Assembly (NCBI RefSeq): GCF_900103285.1
Contig: NZ_FNGS01000002.1
Span: 350,064-414,063, forward strand
From: Siphonobacter aquaeclarae
GTDB lineage: Bacteria; Bacteroidota; Bacteroidia; Cytophagales; Spirosomataceae
Length of the DNA stretch: 64,000 nucleotides
Direction of reading: 5' to 3'
The position numbers and the translations under genes are program-made. This document shows, piece after piece, positions 26,878 to 36,438 of this stretch (within the stretch, counting starts at the first letter, position 1; each line of letters begins with the position of its first letter). The notes beneath the pieces were generated by a model that was given only the letters and a program-made list of their open reading frames with translations, did not search any database and was not told the origin of the DNA.

Positions 26878-28545
26878 ATGAAACTGTCTTCAACCCGTCT
26901 GGTTAGTCTCTTGACCGCCCTGCTGCCTCTTTCCCTGGCGGCGCAGGTGGGCACTCCGTCCAAAAAGTACCAGACGCCGATGTCCATCGAGGAACAGAAT
27001 CAGCAAAAAGTACTTTCTGAAGCGGAAACCAAGCGTTTTCGCCGGTCCTACGAAGGGTTCAACAAAATGAATACCTGGTCGGTCTCGGTACACGGCGGTA
27101 TCAGCAAGTTCTTCGGTGATCTGCAGACAGGTGATTTTCTGACGAATGGGCCGGGGGAAAAGACGACGTTTCTGGCAGGGTTATCGGTCAACAAACAGCT
27201 CTCGCACCTCTTCGGTGTATCGGCCAATTTCGGCTTCGGAACGCTCAGCGGCAGCAAGGACCGGTTTGTGTACATCGATCCGCTCAACGAATCAAAAGGC
27301 CTCTCCTACGGCCCGAATTACTTCAACTCCGATATTCTCCAGGGAAGCCTCAACTTCGAAGCCAACCTGAAATCGCTGCTCTTCGGTACCCGGAAACTCC
27401 GGCGGCTCAAGGCAGATGTTTTTGTGGGAATCGGGTATCTCTACTACAATACCAAAGTGTACGCCATCCGCGACTACCAGTTTACAGACGCGGGCGGAAC
27501 GGTGCGGAATTACCTGAAAGACGAACTGATCCGTTTTTCCAACGGCCCCAAAAGCTCTACGACGGCCGGAGGCTGGGAAGGTGCAGGATCGAAGTACAGC
27601 CGGGACCTTGTCATTCCGACGGGTATCCGGTTTTTGTACGAACTATCTCCCCGGATCGATATCGGGATGCGGTATACGCTCAACCATACCTTCACCGAAA
27701 AACTGGATATGACCCTCGGCGGGTATGACAACTCGAATATGGGCCAGATCTATTCCTCTTCCGGCGGCAATAACTCCTTCCGGCGCGGTGATTCGGCGTA
27801 TGACAAGTACGGTACGCTTGGACTGGAAGTTAACTACAAACTCGGGCGAAAAGCGGCCCGCGGTACGATTAACGGAAAGTACCCCCGCGACAACGGACAG
27901 GTATACCACCTTCGCTGGACCGATCCGAAAGACCTCATCGAAGCGCCGTATAACCCGACCGCCGATACGGCCCTGGCACGCGTAAAAGCCATTATGCCGC
28001 CGCCGGTTGACCCCCGCCTCTACACCGATACCGACGGAGACGGCGTCGCCGATCTCTACGACAAGGAACCCAACACCCCGGCCAACAGCATCGTTTCCGG
28101 AGCGGGCGTCGCCATGAACCTGAAGGACCTGCTCCAGCCGATGATCGACCGGAAGGTACCCAAGGAAACCTGCACCCAGGTATTCGGCAATGTGGAATTC
28201 AAGACAGACCAGGCGGTACTTCTTCCGGGGGCAAAGAACCTGCTCAACGACCTAATCTCCTACCTGAACGAAGCGCGGGATTGCCGCCTGGTGGTAATGG
28301 GCCATACCGACCGCCGGGCATCCGACGCCTATAACATGCGGTTGTCGCGCCGCCGGACGGAAGCCGTTAAGAAATACGTCGCCAACGCCGGGCTGAAAGA
28401 CCCCAGCCGCGTGACGATCGAATACTACGGCGAGCTTCGGCCCGTCGCCCCCAACGACAAACCCAATGCCGGCATGGCCCGCAACCGCCGCGTCGAGCTG
28501 CGGATTCTTCCGATGAATAATTGGAAGAATTATCCGGGGAACTAG
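26878..28545 (+). CDS. OmpA family outer-membrane protein
   Basis: A 555-residue exported protein. The ATG at 26878 starts a signal peptide ([11 protein letters not shown] to about SLAAQ); the longer open frame enters the RNase P RNA region and is rejected. The first 320 residues look like a beta-barrel. A calcium-binding-like linker [15 protein letters not shown] follows, then an OmpA domain (about 430-545) with [19 protein letters not shown] and NRRVELRI, which binds peptidoglycan. It probably ties the outer membrane to the cell wall. Confidence 0.88.
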   Translation: MKLSSTRLVSLLTALLPLSLAAQVGTPSKKYQTPMSIEEQNQQKVLSEAETKRFRRSYEGFNKMNTWSVSVHGGISKFFGDLQTGDFLTNGPGEKTTFLAGLSVNKQLSHLFGVSANFGFGTLSGSKDRFVYIDPLNESKGLSYGPNYFNSDILQGSLNFEANLKSLLFGTRKLRRLKADVFVGIGYLYYNTKVYAIRDYQFTDAGGTVRNYLKDELIRFSNGPKSSTTAGGWEGAGSKYSRDLVIPTGIRFLYELSPRIDIGMRYTLNHTFTEKLDMTLGGYDNSNMGQIYSSSGGNNSFRRGDSAYDKYGTLGLEVNYKLGRKAARGTINGKYPRDNGQVYHLRWTDPKDLIEAPYNPTADTALARVKAIMPPPVDPRLYTDTDGDGVADLYDKEPNTPANSIVSGAGVAMNLKDLLQPMIDRKVPKETCTQVFGNVEFKTDQAVLLPGAKNLLNDLISYLNEARDCRLVVMGHTDRRASDAYNMRLSRRRTEAVKKYVANAGLKDPSRVTIEYYGELRPVAPNDKPNAGMARNRRVELRILPMNNWKNYPGN

Positions 28546-28568
28546 GGGACAGGCAGTCGCTCCTGGGA

Positions 28569-28712
28569 CGTTTCGTTTTCAGTTTCCGGTTTGCAGTTTG
28601 GGATCCAGCAGATACCCTTTTTCAGGTGGCGGAGAGAGGCAGAAACGCTGGAGCCCGGTACCCTAACCGAAAACGGAAGACAGAAAACTGTAAACAGAAA
28701 ACCGAAAACACG
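28569..28712. repeat. Family-2 intergenic inverted repeat
   Basis: Left part (about 28569-28600) has GTTTTCAG, GTTTCCGG and GTTTGCAG words; the right part (about 28668-28712) has CCGAAAAC, CAGAAAAC and CTGTAAAC, the reverse complements. The arms face each other across about 70 bp between the OmpA gene and the rpsP promoter. Confidence 0.75.
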
Positions 28713-28732
28713 GTTACTTCAAAACTTCTTCC

Positions 28733-28740
28733 TACCTTTG
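28733..28740 (+). promoter_or_regulatory. -7 promoter box for the rpsP operon
   Basis: TACCTTTG, followed after about seven bases by the expected start of a 45-nt leader that ends at the rpsP ATG. Confidence 0.75.
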
Positions 28741-28758
28741 CGTTCCAATTCGGAAATC

Positions 28759-28783
28759 GGGGGACGGGTTCCCCCACAAACCC
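28759..28783 (+). promoter_or_regulatory. Possible pseudoknot leader of rpsP
   Basis: GGGGG at 28759-28763 pairs with CCCCC at 28771-28775. Within its 7-nt loop, GGGTT (28766-28770) can pair with AACCC (28779-28783), giving a compact H-type pseudoknot that ends 7 nt before the ATG at 28791. Such a structure over the ribosome site fits autoregulation by a ribosomal protein; this is an inference from base pairing only. Confidence 0.5.
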
Positions 28784-28790
28784 AATAACA

Positions 28791-29336
28791 ATGGTAAAAA
28801 TTCGTTTGGCCCGTCGTGGCCGCAAGAAACAAGCCATGTACGACGTCGTAGTAGCTGACGCTCGTGCTCCGCGTGACGGTCGTTTCATCGAGAAACTCGG
28901 CACGTACAATCCGAACACCCAGCCTGCGACGATCGTCCTCAACGAGGAAAGCGCCGTAAAATGGTTGCTCACCGGAGCTCAGCCGACGGACACGGCCCGT
29001 GCAATTCTGTCTTACAAAGGTCTGCTGCTCAAGAAGCACCTGCAGGTTGGCGTAATCAAAGGTGCGATCTCTCAGGATCAGGCCGATGAGAAATTCGCTG
29101 CCTGGAAGGCTGGCAAAGATGCCCAGGTAACCACCGCGAAGGAAGGCTACGCTGCCAAGAAGGCGGATGCGAAGCAATCCCGTCTCGAAGCCGAAGCCAA
29201 GGTAAACGCGGCACGGGCTGAAGCACTCGCGAAGAAAAACGCGGAAGCGGTAGCAGCCGTTGAAGCTGAAGCAGCAGTCGAAGAGGCTCCCGCTGCCGAA
29301 GGCGAAACAGCTACCGAAGAAGCCGCTGCAGAATAA
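28791..29336 (+). CDS. rpsP: 30S ribosomal protein S16 with long C-terminal tail
   Basis: A 181-residue small-subunit protein. The first 80 residues are S16 ([48 protein letters not shown]). S16 in most bacteria is about 80-90 residues; here a further 100-residue tail rich in Ala, Glu and Lys follows, ending in an acidic run. Such tails are known in other Bacteroidota. The ATG at 28791 is fixed by the conserved N-terminus. First gene of rpsP-rimM-trmD, though a terminator follows it. Confidence 0.95.
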   Translation: MVKIRLARRGRKKQAMYDVVVADARAPRDGRFIEKLGTYNPNTQPATIVLNEESAVKWLLTGAQPTDTARAILSYKGLLLKKHLQVGVIKGAISQDQADEKFAAWKAGKDAQVTTAKEGYAAKKADAKQSRLEAEAKVNAARAEALAKKNAEAVAAVEAEAAVEEAPAAEGETATEEAAAE

Positions 29337-29364
29337 GCTTCTTTTCCTGTTATCGGAAGAATTG

Positions 29365-29406
29365 GCAAGTCTGCCGGATCCGTTCCGGCGGACTTGCTTC
29401 TTTTTT
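29365..29406 (+). terminator. Rho-independent terminator or attenuator after rpsP
   Basis: GCAAGTCTGCCGGA pairs with TCCGGCGGACTTGC (one G-T) and is followed by TTCTTTTTT. Partial read-through would set the high S16 to RimM/TrmD ratio. Confidence 0.85.
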
Positions 29407-29426
29407 AGACAAGATCCTCTCTCCCA

Positions 29427-29993
29427 ATGACCAAGGAAGATTGCTACGAACTGGGACGAATCACCCGCGTACACGGACTCAAGGGCGAATTGCAGCTCCT
29501 GTTTGAAGTGGACGACCCGTTTGAATACGAAGAACTCGACAGCGTCCTCATCGAACAGAAAGGACAGCTCATCCCCTTCTTTGTCGAACAGCTCAACATC
29601 CAGCCGAACCGCATCATCGCGAAGTTCGAGGAAGTAGACTCGATCGACAAAGCCCAGACCCTCGTCGGGTCCAAGCTCTGGCTCACGCTGGATAACCTCC
29701 CGGATCTGGATAAAGGGCAGTTTTATTACCACGACGTCGTCGGGTATCAGGTCGTTGACAAAACCCTCGGCCCGCTCGGTACTGTCCGGGAATTTGCCTC
29801 CTTCTCGCATCAGGATATCCTCGTGATGGATTACCAGGGCAAGGAAGTACTCATCCCCGTGATCAATGAAATGATCGGCGAAGCCGACCACGATCAGCAG
29901 CTGCTGCATGTTTCGCTCCCGGAAGGCCTGCTCGATATTTACCTGAGTGAATCGTCCAAAGACGACGGAGACGAAGAAGAAGAACACGCGTAA
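29427..29993 (+). CDS. rimM: 16S rRNA processing protein RimM
   Basis: A 188-residue factor that binds ribosomal protein S19 and helps mature the 30S head. The N-terminal RimM domain (YELGRITRVHGLKGELQLLF) and C-terminal PRC-barrel domain (about 100-175, YYHDVVGYQVVDKTLGPLG) are both present, and the length is usual. The C-terminus is acidic. It lies between rpsP and trmD, the order found in many bacteria. Confidence 0.95.
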   Translation: MTKEDCYELGRITRVHGLKGELQLLFEVDDPFEYEELDSVLIEQKGQLIPFFVEQLNIQPNRIIAKFEEVDSIDKAQTLVGSKLWLTLDNLPDLDKGQFYYHDVVGYQVVDKTLGPLGTVREFASFSHQDILVMDYQGKEVLIPVINEMIGEADHDQQLLHVSLPEGLLDIYLSESSKDDGDEEEEHA

Positions 29994-30005
29994 CTGCACG
30001 TACCT

Positions 30006-30686
30006 ATGCGTCTGGATATTATTACCGCCGTACCGGAATTGCTGGAGAGTTTCTTCCAGAATTCGATTGTGAAACGGGCTCAGGACAAGCAACTGGCCGA
30101 AATTCACCTGCACAACCTGCACGACTATGGCATCGGCAAGTACAAACAAATCGATGACTACCCCTTCGGCGGCGGCGCCGGTATGGTCCTGATGATCGAA
30201 CCGATCGCGCAGATTATCCGGCAGTTACAAGCCGAACGTACGTACGACGAGATTATTTATACTGCTCCCGACGGCGGCCGGTTCGACCAGAAAACGGCGA
30301 ACAAGCTGTCCCTCGCCGGGAATATCATCATCCTCTGCGGGCATTACAAGGGCGTGGACGAACGTATCCGGGAAACCTTTATCACCCGGGAAATCAGTAT
30401 CGGAGATTATGTACTCTCGGGCGGAGAACTGGCCGCTGCCGTCATTTCTGACGCGATTATCCGCCTCCTCCCGGGCGTACTGGGCGATGAAACCTCTGCC
30501 CTCACCGACTCTTTTCAGGATAACCTGCTCGCTCCGCCGGTATATACCCGGCCATCGGAATGGGAAGGACAACCCGTGCCTCCCGTCCTGCTCTCCGGCC
30601 ACGACGCCAAAATCCAGGACTGGCGCTACGAGCAGTCTGTGGAACGGACGCGTGAGCGGCGACCGGATTTGCTGGGTGGGGAGTAG
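30006..30686 (+). CDS. trmD: tRNA (guanine-N1)-methyltransferase
   Basis: A 226-residue SPOUT enzyme that methylates G37 of tRNAs with S-adenosylmethionine, preventing frameshifts. Marks of TrmD are [38 protein letters not shown] and the trefoil-knot stretch [14 protein letters not shown]. It starts 12 bp after rimM. A family-3 inverted repeat follows the stop codon. Confidence 0.96.
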   Translation: MRLDIITAVPELLESFFQNSIVKRAQDKQLAEIHLHNLHDYGIGKYKQIDDYPFGGGAGMVLMIEPIAQIIRQLQAERTYDEIIYTAPDGGRFDQKTANKLSLAGNIIILCGHYKGVDERIRETFITREISIGDYVLSGGELAAAVISDAIIRLLPGVLGDETSALTDSFQDNLLAPPVYTRPSEWEGQPVPPVLLSGHDAKIQDWRYEQSVERTRERRPDLLGGE

Positions 30687-30764
30687 GCTATAAGCAATAA
30701 GCTGTAAGCTACAGGCCTTTGAGCAGTGATACTCTCGCCTATAGCTTACAGCTTATTGCCTAGC
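30687..30764. repeat. Family-3 intergenic inverted repeat, copy a
   Basis: Left arm at about 30694-30716 with TAAGC every 7 nt; right arm at about 30736-30760 is its near-perfect reverse complement. It fills the gap between the convergent trmD and GH105 genes and reaches into the latter's stop codon. Likely a two-way terminator. Confidence 0.85.
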
Positions 30765-31887
30765 GCCTCTCCATCCTGAATACTTCGCTGCCTGCCAGCA
30801 GGAAACAACCGAGGCCGTAATCTTCAAAATCCGGTACGCTGGAGACGGTGACCGGCTGCCCGTCTTTGGGTTCCTTACCGGTTCCCTGGACATAGCCCAG
30901 GAATCCATTCGGCTGTACCGATTCGCTGACGAGCGCGTTCCAGGCCTTGCGTACTACCGGCTTGTATGCTTTCCCGGGTAAAATTCCGTGGTTAATTCCC
31001 CACGCCATTCCATACACAAACAGGGAGGTCCCGGTCGCTTCTTTTCCGCCGTAGTTGGACGGATCGTGTAAACTGGCATTCCAGAACCCATCCGGCCGCT
31101 GAATCGTCTTCAGCGCGCCGAGCATATCGACAAGCATTTGTTGATATTCGTCCCGGTGAGGGGCGTTTTTCGGAAGAATATCCAGTACCCGAACGAGCGC
31201 CGCTACTACCCAGCCATTTCCACGTGACCAATAGCAATCTTCTCCGTTGGGTTCTTTGTAGGGGGGAAGAAAGTCTTTATCCCGCCACCAAAGTTTATCC
31301 TCCGGGTTATACAGCCCCTTTCCGCCTTCCGCGTCGCGGGTATGCCGGAACATGCGGTACATCTGTTCCCAATAGGTCGTATCGCGGTAGATGACACCCA
31401 ATTGAGCATAGACCGGCATCCCCATCTGGATGGCGTCGATCCAGGTCCAATCGCCGGTACGGCCCGACTTCACCACATTATCAATACAGGTTTTGATATC
31501 GCGGATGCGCTCCTCTTTCGACGGGTCCAGCAGGTAGAGATCAATGTACGTCTGACCGCAGCACTGGTCGTCCGCATTTTTGGTCGTTACTCCGTTTCGC
31601 AGTCCCCATTTATGTGCCTGCCCCCAACTGAGGGCGTAGTCGAGGTATTCCGGTTTCGGATCGATCCGGTGAAGCGCCATCAGGCCTTCATAGTATACCC
31701 CACGAGTCCAGATATTACTGGGCCTTGTCCGGTTCGTCACGATTTCCTTACCGGTATCCGGCCATTTCTGCATGAAATAGGCATTCGCCCGGCGCATGGG
31801 TTCGAGGATAGCCGCCGGTTTGGGGAGTTTCTGAGCAGAAAGGGAGAAGCTGGCGAGTATGCCGGCCGCCCATAGCCATTTTTTCAT
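30760..31887 (-). CDS. GH105 unsaturated rhamnogalacturonyl hydrolase
   Basis: A 375-residue exported enzyme of the alpha/alpha barrel GH88/GH105 group. It should release the unsaturated galacturonyl unit left by rhamnogalacturonan lyases. ATG 31887 is preferred because it opens a signal peptide (KKWLWAAGILASFSLSAQ). Recognisable stretches are RTRPSNIWTRGVYYEGLMAL, YWSRGNGWVVAALVRVL and the late SSVPDFEDYGLGCFLLAGSE. The acetylesterase gene for the same polysaccharide lies 80 bp upstream on the same strand. Confidence 0.9.
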   Translation of the reverse strand: MKKWLWAAGILASFSLSAQKLPKPAAILEPMRRANAYFMQKWPDTGKEIVTNRTRPSNIWTRGVYYEGLMALHRIDPKPEYLDYALSWGQAHKWGLRNGVTTKNADDQCCGQTYIDLYLLDPSKEERIRDIKTCIDNVVKSGRTGDWTWIDAIQMGMPVYAQLGVIYRDTTYWEQMYRMFRHTRDAEGGKGLYNPEDKLWWRDKDFLPPYKEPNGEDCYWSRGNGWVVAALVRVLDILPKNAPHRDEYQQMLVDMLGALKTIQRPDGFWNASLHDPSNYGGKEATGTSLFVYGMAWGINHGILPGKAYKPVVRKAWNALVSESVQPNGFLGYVQGTGKEPKDGQPVTVSSVPDFEDYGLGCFLLAGSEVFRMERR

Positions 31888-31967
31888 CGGGATCAGGTCT
31901 TGCTTATCGGGAGGACGGACAAAATCGACACCCTCCCTCAAGCTACCCTACCCCGCACCATCCTGTT

Positions 31968-33260
31968 TCAGTTGCCGTCGGGGCGTGACGGATCCACGAG
32001 CGGGCTCGCCGCCAGGTGAAACTGCTCCGGCAGCATCGGGCGGGTGGGATCAATCGCCTGTACATCCGAAACGAGGTTTCGCGCGAGTTCCGGCACGACT
32101 TCCCGGATCCCTTTCACCACACATTGAGCCAGCAGGTACGCGCCGTAGTTACTGAAGTGGATATTATCCTGAATGCCATCGGGCCGACCGGGTAGCACGC
32201 CCGGCGGGTAATGCACAAAGGCCTTGAGCGAAACCTCCGGACCAAGCGCCTCCCAAAGCTGCTTACTCATCGCATTCAGATCGATCAGCGGAACATGCTC
32301 CTCGCCGGCCGTTTTCCGCATCGCCTCCGGAAAATCGCCGAGGGTATTTTCGATATGTCCCGCCGCATCAAACTTTCGTCGGTGCATCGACGTGACCAGA
32401 ACAGGGTTACCGCCTTTTGCCCTGACATCCTGGATGTAGCGTTTCAACAGGCCCGCATACTCAACAAATGGCCGTAAATCTTTCTGTTTCTGATCGTTAT
32501 GGGCGAATTCAATGAAGACATAATCTCCGGGGCGGACGAGACCGAGTACCTTCTCCCAGCGTTTCGACGCAAGAAAGCTCGTCAACGATTCGCCCGATTC
32601 CGCATGGTTGGCAACCGCTATTTTCCCCGGCTCAAAAAAGCGCGGGATCATCTGCCCCCAGGCGGCGAAGGGTTCATACGGTTGGTCGACCACCGTCGAG
32701 TTGCCGGTCAGAAAAACGGTTACGGCTTTTTTATTCGGACGGATCTTCAGCGCAGCGACTTTCGGCAGTTCTCCGGAAAACTCAAACGTTAACTGCCCGT
32801 CCCAATGGCGGTAGGCTTTTTCCCTGGGTTTCAGGATAACTTTTCCGCCGTTGGGTAAGTTGGGAGTCCGGACGTTGACCGTCATTTTCTTCCGGACCAG
32901 CTTGCGATTCGGCGTCCGGATATCTTCCAGCATGAGCCGACGGTTTTCTACTTTGACAGTTGTCTGGGAAGCGCCTTTTTCATCCCCCAGAAGCAACTCC
33001 ACATCATAGTTTCCCTCCGGCAGGTTGACGCTGAAATAAAACGGCGCAGCAGCGGTGACGAAGTCATTCCGCTTCCGGACAGCAAAAAGGCCGGTAATAG
33101 GCGTACCGGGTAAGAATCCATATCCCCGGGTGGAGTCGTAAAGCGTCTCGGGCGTCACTTTTGTATAACCCGATGCGACGGGCCCTCCGCCAAAGTCAAA
33201 CGACTGGGCGCCCGCCGTACCCGAGGCCATCAGCAATATCCAAACCGGCCATTTTTTCAT
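31968..33260 (-). CDS. Rhamnogalacturonan acetylesterase-like protein, CE12 family
   Basis: A 430-residue exported SGNH hydrolase. After the signal peptide (to about SGTAGAQ) comes a beta-rich N-terminal domain (to about 180), then the esterase domain: nucleophile block VFLTGNSTVV, the Gly block NHAESGESLTSF, the Asn block IEFAHNDQK, and a late DNIHFSNYGAYLLA with the catalytic His. It should remove acetyl groups from pectin rhamnogalacturonan-I. It probably forms an operon with the GH105 gene downstream. No SusC/SusD pair is present. Confidence 0.87.
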   Translation of the reverse strand: MKKWPVWILLMASGTAGAQSFDFGGGPVASGYTKVTPETLYDSTRGYGFLPGTPITGLFAVRKRNDFVTAAAPFYFSVNLPEGNYDVELLLGDEKGASQTTVKVENRRLMLEDIRTPNRKLVRKKMTVNVRTPNLPNGGKVILKPREKAYRHWDGQLTFEFSGELPKVAALKIRPNKKAVTVFLTGNSTVVDQPYEPFAAWGQMIPRFFEPGKIAVANHAESGESLTSFLASKRWEKVLGLVRPGDYVFIEFAHNDQKQKDLRPFVEYAGLLKRYIQDVRAKGGNPVLVTSMHRRKFDAAGHIENTLGDFPEAMRKTAGEEHVPLIDLNAMSKQLWEALGPEVSLKAFVHYPPGVLPGRPDGIQDNIHFSNYGAYLLAQCVVKGIREVVPELARNLVSDVQAIDPTRPMLPEQFHLAASPLVDPSRPDGN

Positions 33261-33264
33261 TTGT

Positions 33265-33714
33265 TCAGAAGTCGATGTGGCAATTGATCCACTCTCCGTC
33301 CAGGCGCGCGCCGTACTTTTTGTAAAACTGAATGGACGGTTCGTTCCAGTCGAGTACCTGCCACATCAGGCCGGTGCAGTCGGTACGCCGGGCTTCTTCC
33401 ACCGTCGCGTCGAGGAGGCTTTTACCGAGGCCGAGGCCGCGGAACTCTTCCCTGACGATCAGGTCTTCGAGGTACAGCCGCTTGCCTTTCCAGGTAGAAT
33501 ACCGGTAGTAGTACAACGACATACCCGCGATAACGCCGTCTTTTTCGGCAATAATCGTCCCATAAACAGGGTTTTCGCCGAAACCGTCTTTCAGCAGTTG
33601 TTCCGGGGTATTGGTTACTTCGTGACCGGCCTTTTCGTAAACAGCCAGTTCGGTAATGAGGTCAAAGATGGCCTGAACGTCAGCCGGTTCGGCGCGGCGA
33701 ATCGTGATACTCAT
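33265..33714 (-). CDS. GNAT family N-acetyltransferase (diamine-acetyltransferase-like)
   Basis: A 149-residue acetyltransferase. The start at 33714 fits the family N-terminus (SITIRRAEPADVQAIFDLI); the longer frame upstream runs through rluD. The acetyl-CoA loop is DLIVREEFRGLGLGKSLLDA, and the C-terminal DWNEPSIQFYKKYGARL is typical of the spermidine/diamine acetyltransferase branch. The substrate is unproven. It lies 10 bp after rluD on the same strand, so the two are probably co-transcribed. Confidence 0.85.
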   Translation of the reverse strand: MSITIRRAEPADVQAIFDLITELAVYEKAGHEVTNTPEQLLKDGFGENPVYGTIIAEKDGVIAGMSLYYYRYSTWKGKRLYLEDLIVREEFRGLGLGKSLLDATVEEARRTDCTGLMWQVLDWNEPSIQFYKKYGARLDGEWINCHIDF

Positions 33715-33724
33715 GGAGAAACGG

Positions 33725-34747
33725 TTAATCCTGAACGTATTTTTCCCACTTTTCGATAACAGCCTGAATATCGGGCGCAAGCTCGGAATCAAACTGCATC
33801 CATTCACCCGTCGCCGGGTGTTCAAAACCGATAGACTTGGCATGCAGAGCCTGCCGCGGGCAAAGCGCGAAGCAATTTTCGACAAATTGCCGGTAGCGGG
33901 TAAATACCGTACCCTTCACAACACGGTCTCCGCCATACATGCTGTCATTGAAGAGCGGATGCCCGAGGTAGCGCATGTGGGCACGGATCTGGTGTGTACG
34001 CCCTGTTTCGAGGTTGCATTGCACCAGGCTGACGTACTTCAGGTACCGAAGTACCTTGTAGTGTGTGACGGCGTGTTTACCCTGCTCGCCGTCGGGGTAC
34101 ACGTCCATTACTTTCCGGTCGCGCGAGCTGCGGCCGATGTGCCCGGTGATAGTCCCTTCCTCTTCTTTCGGCTCTCCCCAAACAAGCGCATAGTACGTCC
34201 GTTCGATGGTATGCTCGAAAAACTGGCGGGCCAGGTGGCTCATGGCATAGTCGGTCTTGGCAATGACCATCAGGCCGGAGGTATCCTTATCAATCCGGTG
34301 TACCAGGCCGGGGCGGATTTCCCCGTTCCGACCGGTCGGCAGTTGCTGAAAGTGATAGATCAGGCCGTTGACGAGGGTTCCGTCCCAGTTGCCATACGCG
34401 GGGTGAACCACCAGGCCGGCAGGTTTGTACAGGACGAGCAGATGGTCGTCTTCGTACCGGATATCCAGCGGAATCGGCTGTGGAATCAGCTCCGTTTCGG
34501 CACGGGGCGGCTGCGGCAGGGAGATGATGATTTCGTCCAGGGGTTTGACCTTGTAGCTGGACTTCACCGCGTTGCTGTTCACCTTCACGCCGGCGGCATC
34601 GATCGCCGCCTGGATTTTGGTCCGTGTCGCGTTTGGAATCTTATCGGTGAGAAACTGGTCCAGCCGGACCATCTTCTGACCCGCATCAACGGTAATCCGG
34701 TGATGTTCAAAGAGTTCGTCTTCTAGTTCTTCGTTTTCCTGAATCAT
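33725..34747 (-). CDS. RluA/RluD family pseudouridine synthase
   Basis: A 340-residue enzyme that isomerises specific uridines in 23S rRNA to pseudouridine. An S4 RNA-binding domain occupies about residues 25-85 (RLDQFLTDKIPNATRTKIQA), followed by the catalytic domain with Asp153 in HRIDKDTSGLMV and the late TGRTHQIRAHM. Length and layout match RluD, which modifies helix 69, but a RluC-type target cannot be excluded. Confidence 0.93.
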   Translation of the reverse strand: MIQENEELEDELFEHHRITVDAGQKMVRLDQFLTDKIPNATRTKIQAAIDAAGVKVNSNAVKSSYKVKPLDEIIISLPQPPRAETELIPQPIPLDIRYEDDHLLVLYKPAGLVVHPAYGNWDGTLVNGLIYHFQQLPTGRNGEIRPGLVHRIDKDTSGLMVIAKTDYAMSHLARQFFEHTIERTYYALVWGEPKEEEGTITGHIGRSSRDRKVMDVYPDGEQGKHAVTHYKVLRYLKYVSLVQCNLETGRTHQIRAHMRYLGHPLFNDSMYGGDRVVKGTVFTRYRQFVENCFALCPRQALHAKSIGFEHPATGEWMQFDSELAPDIQAVIEKWEKYVQD

Positions 34748-34778
34748 AGGAAGGGGGGATTGCGGGAGGGGTTTCGGG

Positions 34779-34848
34779 CTTTAAGCTATAGGCTTTAAGC
34801 CGTAAGCTATAGGCAATATGCCGGCCAGCAACAGCTTAAAGCCTCTCA
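34779..34848. repeat. Family-3 inverted repeat, copy b (degenerate)
   Basis: Words GGCTTTAAGCTATA, GCTTTAAGC and GTAAGCTATAGG (about 34779-34822) face CAGCTTAAAGCC (about 34829-34840). The pairing is less regular than in copy a. It lies between rluD and the sufB terminator. Confidence 0.7.
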
Positions 34849-34869
34849 CCGCCACATCCGTCATATGCT

Positions 34870-34894
34870 AAAAAAACCCCGGCTTTGGCCGGGG
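34870..34894 (-). terminator. Rho-independent terminator of sufB
   Basis: CCCCGGC and GCCGGGG close a 4-nt loop; on the minus strand six or more T follow. It lies about 30 nt after the sufB stop. Confidence 0.9.
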
Positions 34895-34923
34895 TCCGAG
34901 ACCTTCGTATGGAGTACCGACGC

Positions 34924-36369
34924 TTATCCCACGCTGCCTTCGAGGCTGATTTCGAGGAGCTTCTGGGCTTCTACTGCGAATTCCATCGGCAACTGATTCA
35001 GTACTTCCTTGGCGTAGCCGTTGATGATCAGCGCGACAGCCGCTTCCGTCGGGATACCCCGCTGGTTGCAGTAGAAAAGCTGGTCTTCTCCGATTTTCGA
35101 CGTCGTCGCTTCGTGTTCGACGGTCGCCGTGTTGTTTTTCACTTCGATGTACGGGAAGGTATGCGCTCCGCATTTGTCTCCCAGCAGCAGGGAATCACAT
35201 TGGGAGAAGTTACGGGCGTTGGAAGCCCGTTTCATGACTTCCACCAGACCCCGGTACGAGTTTTGGGAACGACCGGCAGAGATACCTTTGGAAACAATCC
35301 GGGACTTGGTGTTCTTCCCGATGTGGATCATTTTGGTACCGGTATCGGCCTGCTGGAAGTTATTCGTCACCGCTACGGAGTAAAACTCTCCGATGGAATT
35401 ATCCCCTTTGAGGATAACGGACGGGTACTTCCATGTCACGGCAGAACCCGTTTCCACCTGTGTCCAGGAGATCTTCGCGTTCGGACCGTCGCAGATACCC
35501 CGCTTGGTCACAAAGTTGTAAATCCCGCCGCGGCCTTCCTTGTCACCCGGATACCAGTTTTGTACCGTTGAGTACTTGATTTCAGAGTCGGAAGCTGCGA
35601 TAAGCTCGACTACTGCCGCGTGCAGCTGGTTTTCATCCCGCATCGGAGCGGTACACCCTTCGAGGTAGCTGACATAGGAGCCTTCATCGGCCACGATCAG
35701 CGTACGCTCAAACTGGCCGGTACCGGCTGCGTTGATACGGAAATAGGTCGACAGTTCCATCGGGCAGCGTACCCCTTTCGGGATGTAGCAGAAGGAGCCG
35801 TCAGAAAAGACCGCCGAGTTGAGGGCGGCAAAATAGTTGTCTTTCGGAGGAACGACGGATCCGAGGTACTTCTTCACCAGCTCAGGGTGTTCCTGAATGG
35901 CCTCGGTCATCGAACAGAAAATGATACCCAGTTCCTTGAGCTTGTCCTTGAAGGTAGTGGCAATGGAAACGGAGTCGATAACGGCGTCGACGGCCACCCC
36001 GGAGAGGCGTTCCTGCTCCTGAAGGGAAATACCCAGGCGTTCGAACGTCCGGCGCAGTTCAGGATCAATGTCGTCGAGCGACTTCACTTCCTTTTTCTGC
36101 TTCGGAGCCGAATAATATTTAATTGATTGGTAGTCGACTTTTGCGTAATGTACATTTGCCCAAACCGGCTCTGTCATTTCAAGCCAAAGGCGATACGCCT
36201 TGAGTCTCCATTCCAGCATCCATTCCGGTTCGTTCTTTTTAGCTGAGATAAAACGTACAATATCTTCACTCAGCCCTGCCGGAGCCTCGTCGGCTTCGAT
36301 CAGGGTTTCGAACCCGTATTTATATTCGGAACTGGTAATTTCTTCTAGGATATCTGCTTCCTTCGCCAT
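34924..36369 (-). CDS. sufB: Fe-S cluster assembly protein SufB
   Basis: A 481-residue scaffold subunit of the SufBCD complex, which builds iron-sulfur clusters in the cytoplasm. Marks of SufB are [16 protein letters not shown] near the N-terminus, the beta-helix core with [20 protein letters not shown], and the C-terminal [18 protein letters not shown]. The ATG at 36369 is chosen, with a promoter box 22 bp upstream. Its partners sufC and sufD lie about 25 kb away at 61913, an unusual split. Confidence 0.96.
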   Translation of the reverse strand: MAKEADILEEITSSEYKYGFETLIEADEAPAGLSEDIVRFISAKKNEPEWMLEWRLKAYRLWLEMTEPVWANVHYAKVDYQSIKYYSAPKQKKEVKSLDDIDPELRRTFERLGISLQEQERLSGVAVDAVIDSVSIATTFKDKLKELGIIFCSMTEAIQEHPELVKKYLGSVVPPKDNYFAALNSAVFSDGSFCYIPKGVRCPMELSTYFRINAAGTGQFERTLIVADEGSYVSYLEGCTAPMRDENQLHAAVVELIAASDSEIKYSTVQNWYPGDKEGRGGIYNFVTKRGICDGPNAKISWTQVETGSAVTWKYPSVILKGDNSIGEFYSVAVTNNFQQADTGTKMIHIGKNTKSRIVSKGISAGRSQNSYRGLVEVMKRASNARNFSQCDSLLLGDKCGAHTFPYIEVKNNTATVEHEATTSKIGEDQLFYCNQRGIPTEAAVALIINGYAKEVLNQLPMEFAVEAQKLLEISLEGSVG

Positions 36370-36390
36370 GATTGCTTTCTCAGATTTATG

Positions 36391-36398
36391 CAAAAATA
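36391..36398 (-). promoter_or_regulatory. -7 promoter box for sufB
   Basis: TATTTTTG on the minus strand, 22 bp before the ATG at 36369, in the 69-bp gap after the Lrp-type gene. Confidence 0.6.
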
Positions 36399-36438
36399 TA
36401 ACAAAACCCGCGGCGGAACGTTCATCAGCGCAAGAAAA

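Noticed and set aside
28719-30149. 476-residue open frame on the minus strand
   Set aside because: It is antisense to rpsP, rimM and part of trmD and has no family features; an effect of GC-rich codon use.
33704-34726. 340-residue open frame on the plus strand
   Set aside because: Antisense to the pseudouridine synthase gene over its whole length.
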